A stretch of 64,000 bases of DNA from Eucalyptus grandis. Lineage: Eukaryota; Streptophyta; Magnoliopsida; Myrtales; Myrtaceae. The stretch lies in the NCBI RefSeq assembly GCF_016545825.1, contig NC_052618.1:4889398-4953397 (forward strand). The letters run 5' to 3'. Below the pieces are notes generated by a model that had not been told where the DNA came from, searched no databases, and worked only from the letters and a program-made list of their open reading frames with translations. Position numbers and translations under genes: made by a program. Shown here piece by piece: positions 35,319 through 46,718 of this stretch (position 1 is its first letter; the number at the start of each line of letters is the position of its first letter).

Positions 35319-35840
35319 GCGCCCCTTGCATCAACAAATGTCGGTTTCATGGCTAATTGGATTGCCATAGCAATTTAGGTCAAATGTCAATGGGACCAAG
35401 TTAACTGGCAAGATATCGCGATTTGATTGCAAGAATATAAGGACTAAATCGAAATAAAATTAGAGTTTTAAGGATCAAATTCAACGTGAGCTAAAAAGTA
35501 GTAATAAGTGTACGGGTTTTTTCACTGCATTGCCCAGTGCTTGCAATTTGGACCCATTAACGACATTGAATCGGATGAAGGCCTGATGAACGGTAGCGTG
35601 TATGGCTGGGGCTCCTCACTCCGTGGGCCCACCCCGCACCCCCACGGGGGCCACAAAACGCGTGCGTGTTGCAACGCGCGAAGAGGTACAAGGACCTCTT
35701 TAGTCTGAAGATCATCGACTTCCGCTGTTGACTGGTTGCTTTGCTTCGTAAGTCCACTCTCAAACTTCTGCTGAATCCCTCTCTTTCCTTCCAAGGAGCT
35801 TTGGAGCTTATCAAACTCCTGCTAATCTCAAGCTTTGCAC
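35319..35840 (+). promoter_or_regulatory. Presumed promoter and 5' untranslated exon of the plus-strand NLR
   Basis: AT-rich sequence passes into a GC-richer stretch at about 35600-35700. It is followed by a pyrimidine-rich leader ending at GCAC|GTAAGTAG (35841), a strong splice donor shape. The inference rests only on this donor, the acceptor at 37750 and the coding start just after it. The transcription start cannot be placed. Confidence 0.3.
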
Positions 35841-37750
35841 GTAAGTAGATCTTCTGTTTCTGATCCCTTTTGCTCTTTCCGATAGCTATGCAGAAAGCGA
35901 ATTGGACCCTGTTGTTCATTAGCTCGGTTGATTGAATTTGATCGACTGGTTTTGTGTAAAATCCGAGGTTCGACGGAATTGGGTGGAAGGAAGAAATGAA
36001 AACCGAGGGACGGGGTTCTCTCTTTTGGTTAGTAAAAAGAATAGGAGAGTAATCAAAGGAATGGTAGGCAAGAATTTCTCTCTGGGTCAACAAAAATCTT
36101 CATCTACAAAGGGGGGTATACAAAATGTTCATACCTTATTGTATCAGAAGTTTCATTTTCTCGGCCCGAGGCACATGAACTGAAGTTTTTATTCTCTATA
36201 TGTGTGAACTGCTTTTATTATGCTTCTTCTAAGATGACAAGAGTCCACATTTCGCTTTGAAGTCGAGCGATTGAGCTGGTATGGAAGTTGAATTACATGG
36301 GGTATTTTTTATTCACATCTTTGATGGACTTCTTTTGTCAACTTTCATGTGAACGGGGGACGTTGCCACCCTCGAGCTAAGAAGTTCATATTCTTTCACG
36401 TGTAGCAAGTAATCTTCTTATAATCTTCTCCTCTATTCTGTCTTTTTTAACTGGAGGCATCGCCTTCTAATTTTTTTTTGTCCATGTTTTCGCGATGTCC
36501 TTTTGTCAATTTGAACTCTCTGTCACAACTAGAACCACCCTTTCCCGCCCCTCTTATTTTCCATCGTAAAATAATCTTACCAATAGCTGAATGGAGGTGC
36601 TTCGATTCTGCTTGCTGAAAATGTCCAACTCTTTGCAGTTGTGTTTTGGAGTCCACACGTGGGCCAGTGGTGTTTGTGTTAGAAAGATAAATTCACGATG
36701 CATCTAAGATTGCACAGACAAGTGAAGCTGCCTTCTAAAATTGCAAAATTTCAGACAACATGCTAAAAAACATCCATAATACCTTATATCAGTGTTATAA
36801 TGGCATCGGCATTTCATCTTGATGACATTGAAAATCACAATCTTCTTTGCATCTGTAGTTTTACAATTTTATTGTGAATGTTTAACGTTTGCCAGGTTGT
36901 CCACAATCCTTTCTTTGAATTAATTGGAGAATTATAATCAATGCATACAAGCTAGGTGGTCAGTGCATGTTCACCACTCCCAATAGATCTTTACTGTTGG
37001 TCTATGTCTTCATCTGTTCTTCCTTTGCCGAGACTCTTTTAAATTAAGTTGGCATTTATCGTTTAGGTTTATGTTTCTTTTAACTTGGAGACTTTTTTTT
37101 TCCACGGAGAACGTACTCAAATGTCTTTATCCAACTATGTCCTTCAAATTGTGGGTGCAGTTCAGTTGCAGGTCACACAAGCATCTCATGTAGTCATGCC
37201 ATCCTCAACTTGAGCTGTTCTTGAGTATTTGGCCCTCTTCAAAAGTAAGTTAGTCAACAGCTAGATCTTATTGTTCTTTAGCAACTTTTCATACAGAACT
37301 ACTCTTAGAAATCATGTGACGATAAAAGCTGTGATGGAACAATAAACAACTGTGATGCTACAATTAGAGGAGTCTTTAATCATCTGTCTCCTTGGAATGA
37401 AATAATTTAATTTGCTGGCAATAATCTTTATCAGGATTGTATGCTTCTTGGCGACCAAATGATAAGTACAAGACTGTCAAGTAAACTTGCGTTTCAATCT
37501 GCTCCTTCCAATTCTCACAGTTGTATGGAACAGATTTAGGAAAACAAAGAACAAAACAAGATTTTGGGTTGACTTTGGCAGCCTCTTTGTTGGGCCCAAA
37601 ATTATGGCGTCATTTTATCGTGCATAATAAATTTGTTTCTTTTTTATTGGTACAGACTAGAGACTCTTGTGCTTCAAACTACTGCTTTTAGTGATTTTGT
37701 CCATTGTGATTTAGGTTAAGATCATAAACTCTAGCTTGTTGCTTGCACAG
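35841..37750 (+). other. Presumed 5' UTR intron of the plus-strand NLR (1.9 kb)
   Basis: It runs from GTAAGTAG at 35841 to CTTGCACAG ending at 37750. No coding domain is visible within it on either strand. Confidence 0.35.
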
Positions 37751-37751
37751 T

Positions 37752-37879
37752 ATGGTTGAGGCAGCAGCTACGGCAACGGCTGTTGAGGCATACAGGGATG
37801 GAAAAAGCTTAATAGCTTATGTTGGTCGCAAAATCAATTATGCGAATGAACTTGGAAAGAATTTTAAAAGGCTCAACGA
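37752..37879 (+). CDS. N-terminal coiled-coil exon of an NLR, cut by the assembly gap
   Basis: ATG at 37752 lies two bases after an AG acceptor. Forty-two codons are readable: an Ala-rich start (VEAAATATAVEAYRDGKSL), then IAYVGRKINYANELGKN and FKRLN. This is the usual start of the coiled-coil domain of At4g27190-like NLRs, where an amphipathic segment precedes the helices. The N run begins in frame directly after it, and the sequence behind the gap (37980 onward) shows no NLR coding. It could be the head of a real gene lost in the gap, or a fragment misplaced or inverted relative to the minus-strand NLR that lacks this exon. A TTG upstream in the same frame is not needed as a start. Confidence 0.55.
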
Positions 37880-37979
37880 NNNNNNNNNNNNNNNNNNNNN
37901 NNNNNNNNNNNNNNNNNNNNNNNNNNNNNNNNNNNNNNNNNNNNNNNNNNNNNNNNNNNNNNNNNNNNNNNNNNNNNNN
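37880..37979. other. Assembly gap, 100 N
   Basis: Exactly 100 unknown bases, the conventional length for a gap of unknown size. Protein translations across it are meaningless. Confidence 0.99.
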
Positions 37980-38077
37980 ACCCGCCAACATGTTGAAATG
38001 TTGAAACTGCCGACCTACCACAAACCATGAAACTTCCGAGTCAAACAGACCTCTAAATTACACTTACAACAAATCTC

Positions 38078-38755
38078 GGAAAAAGTACCAAAAAAGTTAT
38101 AAACCTATGGCATTGGTACCAATTCAGTCATAAACATTTCAATTAAACCAATTTAATCTTAAAACTTTTCACATTGATACCAATTCAGTCCATCCAACTA
38201 AATTTGGCCGGATGACACTGACATGGACATCGGTTGGCCGACGAAAGCTAACATGGTAATTGTTATTAATTTTTTGAATTCTTTTAAAATTTTGAATTAT
38301 TTTTTCTTTTTCTTCTTCCTTTTCCTTTTCTTTTTATTTTCTTCCTCCTTGGATTCCTTGCAGTTGTCGGTGAGCCTTGAGCAAGGGGCACCAAACCCTT
38401 GGTCGGCCTCACCCGCGGCCCTCACCTAGTGGCTGGTACTCGGCAAGGGCTCAGGGCCCTTGCCTAGTCGCCAAGCTGCCGGAGGCTTACCAACCACTAC
38501 TAGAGAAAAAGGCCAAGAGGAAGAAGAGGAAAAGGAAAAGGAAAAAGAAAAAGAAAAAGAAAAAAATTTAAAAATTGCTACATCAACATTCAACGGTCAA
38601 CCGATGTCCACGTTAGCGCCGATCGGCCAAATTTGGCCGAATAGACTGAATTGATACAAATGTGAAAATGTTTAGAATTAAATTGATCAAATTGAAAGGT
38701 TTAGGACTGAATTAGTACCAATCCCATAAGTTTAGGACTTTTTTGGTACTTTTCC
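38078..38755. mobile_element. MULE-like non-autonomous element (678 bp)
   Basis: The left end GGAAAAAGTACCAAAAAAGT and the right end ACTTTTTTGGTACTTTTCC are near-perfect inverted repeats. They continue as AAACCTATGGCATTGGTACC on the left and its inverse on the right. The flanks CAACAAATCTC (38067-38077) and CAACAAACCTC (38756-38766) match at 10 of 11 positions, fitting a 9-11 bp Mutator-type duplication. The interior is a pyrimidine tract, a GC-rich core and a purine tract. No transposase is present. Confidence 0.75.
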
Positions 38756-38766
38756 CAACAAACCTC

Positions 38767-41141
38767 TCATTATAGAAATCCTACTAAGTAGCGCAAATTA
38801 ATTGTAGACTTTTTCTTTTTCTTTTCTTTTCCAATATAAAAATCTTTAGTGCTAATAAAAATTAAATGTTTCTATTATATTGCACATTTCATTTGGAATT
38901 CTTGTCCCATGTTTTTTTTTTTTTCCATTTTCTAGAATTCTCGAGTATAACACAATATAAATGAAAAATTATTATAGAAAAAATTCCGATAGTCATGCCA
39001 AACACATAGAACACTATAAATGAAGAGCATTATCACCACAGGATATACATTGGAAGTATTGAAGCTCGAAATCCAGGATCGTCAGCATCATGTATAGACG
39101 CAATTAGTAGCCATGGTTATATTATAATAGAGGATGTTAGTATTCTTATATATGGTAGCTAGCTTACATGAATATCCAGATAATAAGGTGACATTAGGTA
39201 AACTATGATTGGTCCATTAAATTGATTTACTAAATGATGTCTCAAACTACATGAGTAATTTTTTAGTTATCCAGTATAATTAGCTTCATTATTCGACCTA
39301 TTTCTTTCCCTCTTCACTTCGTTTATGCAATATGCGCTACATGGGGAAAAATGTTTGGCTGTGACGGAATATCTTGGTCATGGTCATCGCACACAACCGT
39401 GTTTCTCAGGTTGTGCATAAATTATACGAATGGACTTGAAAGTGAAAAAAGCTGAGGAGAAGAGCACTAGTGGAGCGTAGTAAGTGGATTTGTTGAAATC
39501 ATGTCTTAGAATTTGAACCTAGTAAATCGAATTCGATCTGAATTGATTTGTGTATCACCATGAAAGTTGAAAACCGATTCTTACACGTTCGGAAATTGCT
39601 TCAGCGCTGAAGACCACTTCAACATTTTTCACGTTGGAATCAAAGTGAACTTGTTGATTGAGTCAGAGAAAGAAAAGCAACAAATAAGGAAATAAAATCC
39701 TTGTTTGAGTCGACAAAGGTTCGGCTTAGGCGTTGGTTCGTTTGACGATTTGGAAACCGCGTGTGATGAGACTAAGGACTTTAATATTTCATCGACGTAT
39801 ACGCAAATGTGATTTAAATGCCACCCAAATGAGATCCAAAACCATGCTAAGTAAGGACAAAAAGATGCTCGGCAGAATTTAAATACGAGCAAATGAGATG
39901 GATTTAAACACAAAAACGGAGACATGTGCCACGAAATACAAAATGGAGTTGTCGTATGCTATCCTTAAAAGAATAATCACTAAATGAGCTAAATGACATA
40001 AGGAAACATGTATATTCATCAAAGATGAGGAGGAATTCGCGGATTTGCAATTGGATATATTAGGATTGAAAATATCGACAAGCATCAACCTTGAAACAAA
40101 CCGAAATGTAACTTTCTTTTTAATCAATATAAAAAGAAAAAATGCGACTAATTCTACCGAAAGAAACAATGCTCCTTGATGTGAAAACTGCATACATCTC
40201 CTTACTAAAAAGGAACTTATTACTCCGTAAGACCGAGATATGTTGCTCTCATAGTCATCTTTGAACTTCGGAGTTTAAGCTCTAATGATGATGAATCGAG
40301 GAGATGAAGATTAAAACAAAACAAATACATCAAGTCTTGCCTTTAATACTTCCAAGCTCTTCCGAATCATAGCAATAGATTAGAAATATGTGGAATAGAA
40401 AATTGTGGAATTCCTACGTATTTGATGTATCTTAATGAAGAGCACAACCTATTTATAGATTTTATGAGATATCTATCTAAGGTAGCATATCAGATCTATG
40501 GAGAGAGAGAGAGAGAGAGTAGTGAGAGAATTTGTCCTTTAAAACCCTAATTTCTTTTTTCTTTACATAGTTCAATCTTTCCTTTCTTGCATGCTTGAGG
40601 CCATATAATGCATGCTTCCTCTTTGTCCCTCCAAATTTTCAGTTTTTCAACTTTTCCCTCCTAATTCTTCATGGGTGGCCGGTCAATGCATGCTCCTCCG
40701 TTAAGAGCGTGTGGCCGGCCACCAAAGCTCTATCGTGGGCCGAAATTAAGGCCCTCTCAAGTGGACCGGGCACGAACCCACTAGATGGGCTTCAAAATGA
40801 GGCCCGTTCTTTGTGGTTAATTGGTATGACAAAGTTAATGCGTTTGTGAAATACAAAGTGATCTGCGAACCTTGTTTCCCTTTTTTATTATATATTTTTT
40901 TATTTTTATATTTATTTTAACTTATTTTTTTTTTTTATTTTAGTTATTGTCTATGGATTGGATTATCCAGGCCGTGAAAGTTCTAAAATAACAACGTCCC
41001 TAAGAGATGTACCGAGCAATGTGACTACTAAAAAATACAAGGTCAATTTTTTGGGTCGGGGGGTCAATTTATGTTATAAGTTAGATCCCTAATTTTAGTA
41101 AAATGCAAAAGAGATCCATATGTGAAAATTTATGTGTCAAC
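38767..41141. other. Intergenic stretch without a recognisable gene
   Basis: Short open frames on both strands (for example 39925-39629 and 40193-39879 minus) show no domain I recognise. A (GA)n run lies at 40501-40519. GC-richer sequence at 40660-40810 (GTGGCCGGCCACC) resembles plant retroelement leader sequence but I cannot assign it. Confidence 0.45.
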
Positions 41142-41218
41142 AATGCACTTTTCACTTCTTTTATTCCTTTTTTTCATTTTTTTTATTTTATTTTGCATCA
41201 TGCTTGTGGAAATTCAAA

Positions 41219-43937
41219 CTAGACCATCTCAAGAACCATCATATCGTAGCTATAGACATCCGATTTGTGAGAAGCCCCTTCGATGCTCCTCATGAACAAC
41301 TCTAGAGCAATATATCTAAGGGTACCCCAGGTACCTTGTATTGACACGATGTTCTCTTGTCTTGGGCAAATTTTGGCAAGACCAAAGTCGGAAACCTTGG
41401 GACAATAGTTTGCATAAAGGAAAATGTTGTGAGGCTTTATGTCAAAGTGCAAAATCCTCGTGTTGCAACCTCTATGCAAGTAACTCTAGCTCGTGAGCTA
41501 TTGCCCCAACTCAATAGTTGATCTAACTCCAATGTGTTACCCCCGTCAAATATCAACTTTTCAAGAGATCCATTGGGCATGTATTCATAAACCAAAACTC
41601 TTTTGGTTCCTTCGAAACAGAATCCTAGGAGGTTGACAACATTGACATGAGAAGTTTTGCTTATACTTGCAATTTCATTGAAAAATTCTTCAGCGTTGCT
41701 TTTTAGCTTTTCTTGAAGCTTCACTACCACAAGTTGACCATCTTGAAGCTTACCTTCATATACACACCATTGCCTCCTTGGCCCAACATTTTTTCAAAAG
41801 AATTGGTCATCCTCTTGATGTCTTTGTACGTGTCTCTTCTCGAAAAGATGAGTCCCTCAATTTTCATTTTGCCATCAAAATGTTCACTCCTTTCTTGATC
41901 AAAGCCATAATTCTTCCGAATCATTGGTTTCTTCTTGAAGGAAAGCGTTAAAGTAAGTGTAGTCCCAATTCCAGTTCCCCTTGTGGCTATTCCTAAATAG
42001 GTATAATATTTTTGAACAACCTCACTTCATCACTTTATCGAGGCTTCTAAGTTGCGAATCGAGGCTTCTAAGTTGCGAATGTAGAAAATATTAAGTGAAA
42101 ATCACAGTTTAGCATATTACCTATTATAGCTTTTGTCCTCAAAATGCCTGGTTTCCCTGCTAGGACACAAGGCCTTATCGAGCGAATCCCACATGGAGAA
42201 GTGATGAAAATAGTAAAGGAGTACTTCCTTCGGTGCAATAAACTGTGCATATATATCAAATTGAAGAGTATAGGGCTCATGCTTAGTTCCCCGCTCATGC
42301 TACTTATAAATGAGGTCATGTCAATTTGAAAAACGGCTTTATTTAAACTGTTAAGATCTAATGCTATGTACAGTTCATATTTATTATATCTCAATTGCAC
42401 GCTTTATCAGATTTTAGCCCCACTAGTAGAGATGGAAGCTTTCTTTTTTTTGGTTGTGTGCACCATAAAATCCTATGAAGAAAAGCAAGTTGTTTTGGTC
42501 CAAGATCTGCCAATTCCTCCATGAACTCGGTGCATCGTCACTCAATACATTTAAACCATTGTTGAATATTTTGGGATGCAGGCACCAACCTCATGATCGA
42601 ACAATTGTGGAAGCGAAGGTTCCAGAGGATGGGATGGTGGGGGTCTTAAGAAGTATAAAAACTTGGGAGTCTGAATTGTATGCCCAGCAAAATGAGATTG
42701 TCAGGCTTTAGGAGCATGAGCGGGTTGTTTTCCAATAAACAAGCAAAGGAAAGGATATGCCCAGCAATTCCCTCTCATTAAACAACTTTAGCTGATTGGA
42801 AACCACAAATTAGGTGAGAGTAAGCGTACGTACTTTGTCCGTCGCAGGTCATTGAATAGACGCAATCATGGCAAAAATAAATAAATTCTTGTCTTGTCCA
42901 GCTATACCCGCATCTTCCCCCGATTTATTGCACTTTTCGCACAGTGACTTGTTGGCAGCCCAGGTGAACTCAAAGCATGTGCTCAGGACCTGACTAATAG
43001 TAGCACCGCCCTGGAAAGTTAGCACCACTAAACCTAGAGCTTCACTTGAAATCGGGACGAGGACAGTGGAATTGCAATCACAGGGTATTGAAAGCAACTG
43101 ATTGGGAACAAAGTTAGCACCACTATACCTAGAGCTTCACTTGAAATCGGGACGAGGACAGTGGAGTTGCGATCACAGGGTATTGAAAGCAACTGATTGG
43201 GAACAAAGTTAGCACCACTAAACCTAGAGTTTCACTTGAAATCGGGACGAGGACAGTGGAGTTGCGATCACAGGGTATTGAAAGCAACTGATTGGGAACA
43301 AAGTTAGCACCACTAAACCTAGAGTTTCACTTGAAATTGGGACGAGGACATAGGAGTTGCGATCACAGGGTATTGAAAGCAACTGATTGGGAACAAAGTT
43401 AGCACCACTAAACCTAGAGTTTCACTTGAAATCGGGACGAGGACAGTGGAGTTGCGATCACAGGATATTGAAAGCAACTGATTGGGAACAAAGTAGTGAT
43501 GTCGAGTTGCGAGACAAAAGAACTTTAAGATCAAGGGTTCGGCCAATAGTCACAATTGTATGATAAGGTAACATTGAGGTCACTATAAGTGTAGTTGTAG
43601 CGATTCAAGTCTAAAGTGGTGTCAAGATATTTTTGAAGACATATATCTTCCCATAAATCCATCCTTGCCACCACAAGGATCTGCGTGCTCATATTCATGT
43701 GGATTACCCGATATTCCAGGGACTCCATGGACAGGGCCACGTCATATCCGTAACAGCGGAGCTCGTAGCCTAGATACCCACAGTAACTTGGTTTCTCTTT
43801 ATGCTTGAAAGGATAGCTGATTTGTTGATGTCCGCAATCAAAAGGAGCGCACTCTTGGAACGGCTACTTCAAGCCGGAAGCTAGCACCAGGAAGTGAATA
43901 TGGAGGGAGATGAAGAAGAGCAAGGAGAGAGGAACAT
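41219..43937 (-). pseudogene. LRK10-like receptor kinase, frameshifted and truncated in the kinase
   Basis: From an ATG at 43937 the minus strand shows a short hydrophobic signal-like stretch. A GUB_WAK ectodomain follows (FDCGHQQISYPF, then PSYCGYLGYELRCYGYDVAL), then a WAK_assoc cysteine region (FTWAANKSLCEKCNKSGEDAG, 42990-42890). After a non-coding interval, probably an intron, come a degraded membrane segment and a kinase. The kinase has LGQGGNG at about 41780, VVVKLQEKLKS, GTKRVLVYEYMPNGSLEK, the catalytic loop HFDIKPHN and DFGLAK. The kinase stops at YDMMVLEMV followed by TAG at 41219 and lacks the rest of the C-lobe. Single-base shifts occur near 41755 and 41480 and in the ectodomain. 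Such proteins normally sit in the plasma membrane and sense wall or pathogen signals. Confidence 0.85.
43021..43495 (-). repeat. Five tandem copies of a 95-bp unit in the receptor ectodomain
   Basis: AGCACCACTA starts each unit, at 43021, 43116, 43211, 43306 and 43401, exactly 95 bp apart. The copies differ at only a few bases. The unit is part of the coding sequence between GUB_WAK and WAK_assoc (on the minus strand, PISSEALGLVVL and QLLSIPCDCNSTVLV). Since 95 is not a multiple of three, each extra copy shifts the frame, so the expansion destroys the protein. Confidence 0.92.
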
Positions 43938-44489
43938 GACACGGTTAACATCAGTGGATGGCAAAGGGCCATGACTCCACGGTCACGGCGAATTATGCCT
44001 ACATTGGACCTTTACGTCGGAAGCAACAGCCGAATCTTGCCATCTTTTCATAGTTGAAATTGCCGAGGCCCATAAGTTACTCGAGCCTCAATTATTCATT
44101 TTGGCGCCGAGCACTAAAAGCAATAAAAGAGAACAGACATCTTTCTGACAAGGTGCAACCAATTGATAGAGCCCACTTTCCAAAATTTTGCTAAACAAAA
44201 ATATTTATCACTTCCAATCGCTACATACAAACCTTATACTTTATCAATCTCGAGAGAAATTCACTTAGCTCGGGATGTTAAAATATGCACATCGCTTGTC
44301 TACGCGGTCATTGTCCACCTATTGGTTCAAGTCTTTGTGGAATTTCAACACAATATTGAAGTAGGGTTTTCTCCCAATTTCTTTTACATGTGACTTCCCG
44401 TTACTTAAATTCTATAGGTTGTTCTTAATCCCGTTTGCATGTAAAAGAGGTGTTAAAATATTTTGCTTTGCTTGTCTATGGTTTATTAT

Positions 44490-44549
<60 letters not shown>

Positions 44550-44826
44550 ATCTCTTTCTACTTATTGATTTTAAATTTGTATTGAATTTTATAACACGGG
44601 AATATACATGCAGGAGTGGCTACCTTTCAAATTTTGAAAAAGTACAGATAAAGAAATTGACCAACCAAGTGCATACTCTTCTAATGCTAAAAGCAGCTAA
44701 AACATCAAAATATGCAGAAACACGCAATCGATAGGCGACAAGCATTGAAAGGGCAATCAAGGCGATTGGCAAACAAAATGCAGAAACCATTTTCCAAAGA
44801 AAGACAGAAAATAAACAGACAGAAGC
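43938..44826. other. Spacer between two receptor-like loci
   Basis: No gene is visible. It contains the AT/GT microsatellite at 44489-44546. Confidence 0.5.
44489..44546. repeat. Microsatellite (AT)n(GT)n
   Basis: About eight AT followed by about twenty-one GT repeats without interruption. Confidence 0.95.
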
Positions 44827-45657
44827 CTAATTACTGCCTTCGCAAAACGAACCGTTGACGAGAATTGACCCGTCGTTACAGAAGCACAGAGCGTGCTCCG
44901 TCTGGTCAAACACGCACTGCCGGCCGGAGTGCTGGCACTTCCTGCACTCCTTCGCCGTCTCCCAGTCAAGCACAAACCCCTCCCTCATTGCCCCAGCGAA
45001 CTCCTCCACCACGTTCGCCATTGTTGCATCCGTCCGCTTCACCGTCAACACGACCGTCTCCTCAGTCCCACCCCTCATCACACGCCGCCGCCCCCTCCTG
45101 GCTTATGTTCACGAACACGTACGGCCGCTTATGACCAAATCGCAAGCAATCAATGGCCATGACGGGGCTGGACACCTGCGGAGGAACGCTGCGGTTAAAG
45201 ATGAAGGTGACGTTGACATCGACAGAGTTGTAATCTAGCGGAAGCTAGCTGATCGTGAGGTTGTGGAGGGCCCAGGGGCATCTCTGGCCGGCAACGGCGA
45301 TGTTGGTGAGATTTAGGTTTCATCAACGTAGTTGATTTCGGCGATGAAGTGGGTTTCTTCCGGAAGAGAGAGGGTCGGGTGATCGGAAACATAGCAGCAA
45401 CTGAGGCTGAAGCCCAGGTAGCCACAGTGTACAGGGGTGTCGTTGACGGTCCAGAATGAATATTGGATGGGTATATCACCGCATGGGACTAGGTTGAGAT
45501 GGAGCTGCATACGGTTGAGAAAGCGGAGTGGACACCATTGAAGCTCCCGAAGAAGAAAAAGAAGATGGAGAGAGAAGGGAAGATAATTCAGAGAAGGTGG
45601 TGGTTTGGCATTTTCGTTGTCCTTCTCTTGGTGAGGAACAAGAAAATCGTCCGGCAA
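44827..45657 (-). pseudogene. LRK10-like ectodomain gene without kinase, frameshifted
   Basis: The minus strand encodes a GUB_WAK region (IPIQYSFW, then VHCGYLGFSLSC and ETHFIAEINYVDET). It then encodes a WAK_assoc region (LTVKRTDATMANVVEEF, then GFVLDWETAKECRKCQHSG and ALCFCNDGS) ending in a normal stop at 44827 (NGSFCEGSN). No transmembrane segment or kinase follows. The coding is broken by a one-base shift after YVDET near 45315, a TAG near 45247 and a shift near 45080. Plant genomes do contain ectodomain-only members of this family, so the original gene may have lacked a kinase. The 5' end near 45657 has a hydrophobic stretch (LPFSLHLLFLL) that could be the signal peptide. Confidence 0.75.
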
Positions 45658-45714
45658 TTTAGAATGAACAGCCTAAATAATAAGGCCTAAATCTTCAATT
45701 GGAACTTAAGAATA

Positions 45715-46529
45715 GGGAAAATTATCCAAAAAATCTTAAACTTATTACATTTTTGTCAATTTAATTTTAAATTTTTTCACATTTTATCAATTGAGTCCAC
45801 CTACTCCACCTAACTAATTTTGGCTAGAAATTGTTAATATAAATGCTAGTCATCATGTATAACACAACATGCATTGTAGAAAATCTTTTATGATATTTTA
45901 TTTTTTTTTAAAATTGTTTTGATTTTTTCTTTTCTTTCTCTCTTCCTTCTTCATTGTTTTTTTATTTTTTTTAAATGCAATTGTTTTTTTTTTACTTGAC
46001 AAGGCCCTTACTAGCCACTCGTAGCTAACCCCTCACCTCATGCGACCGAGTGTCGTGACCCTCAATTGGCCTCGCCTAGATCTAGGCAAGGCCATTGCGG
46101 CCACAAGCGACCAACCTCGCCTGGAGGTTGCCTCATCAGCCGCAAGTGAGGCAACCTTGTCTACATTCGCCTTGCTTGTGGCTACACGATGGCCCCACCC
46201 AACTAGGTAATGGCGTTGTGGCCCTCATCTGCAGCCGTGAAGGCTTGACGATCCTCACTAGCCACAATAAGAAAACAATAAAGAAGGAAAAGAGAGAGAA
46301 AGAAACAAAAGGACAAAGCAATGAAATAAATCAATGTCAAAATATTATTAAAAATTATTCACATCAACGTCGATCGTGTCACGTAAGACAACTAGCATCA
46401 ATGTTAGTAATTTCCAATCAAAATTGACTGAATATATTCAATTGGCACAATACAAAAATGTTTAGGATTCAATTAACAAACTTGAAAAGTTTAATACTAA
46501 TTTGGGTATTTGACTTTTTTGGATAACCC
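45715..46529. mobile_element. MULE-like non-autonomous element (815 bp)
   Basis: The left end GGGAAAATTATCCAAAAAAT and the right end (TTTTTTGGATAACCC) form inverted repeats of the same family as 34846 and 38078. The flanks TTAAGAATA (45706-45714) and TCAAGAATA (46530-46538) match at 8 of 9. The interior has a T/C-rich tract, a GC-rich core with GGCCTCGCC and AGGCAAGGCC, and an A/G-rich tract. No transposase is present. Confidence 0.65.
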
Positions 46530-46544
46530 TCAAGAATATATTAG

Positions 46545-46705
46545 TTTTTTTTTTTTTTTTTTTTTTGGGTCCTACTTACACTCACTTGACTTTTTGGTCG
46601 CAACCCACTAAACTTACGCGTCCCTACTCCCTATCCCCCATGAGAAGGTGGGGATTTGAACACCTCCCCCTTCCATGTTGGAGACCGGGGCGAACCCCAG
46701 TGGTT
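46545..46705 (-). mobile_element. tRNA-related SINE with poly(A) tail
   Basis: The element is on the minus strand and ends in a poly(A) run, seen as T at 46545-46566. Near its 5' end, GTGTTCAAATCCCC (about 46663-46650 on the minus strand) fits the tRNA promoter B box (GGTTCRANNCC), with TTAACCACTGGGGTTCG before it as the likely A-box region. AAGAATATATTAG is repeated exactly on both sides (46532-46544 and 46706-46718), a typical SINE duplication. It inserted at the border of the MULE-like element. Confidence 0.75.
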
Positions 46706-46718
46706 AAGAATATATTAG

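Noticed and set aside
37743..38030. 95-codon frame spanning the N run
   Set aside because: Codons across unknown bases are meaningless; only 37752-37879 is supported.
44855..45238. Plus-strand 127-codon frame
   Set aside because: It is the antisense shadow of the GUB_WAK/WAK_assoc pseudogene on the minus strand.
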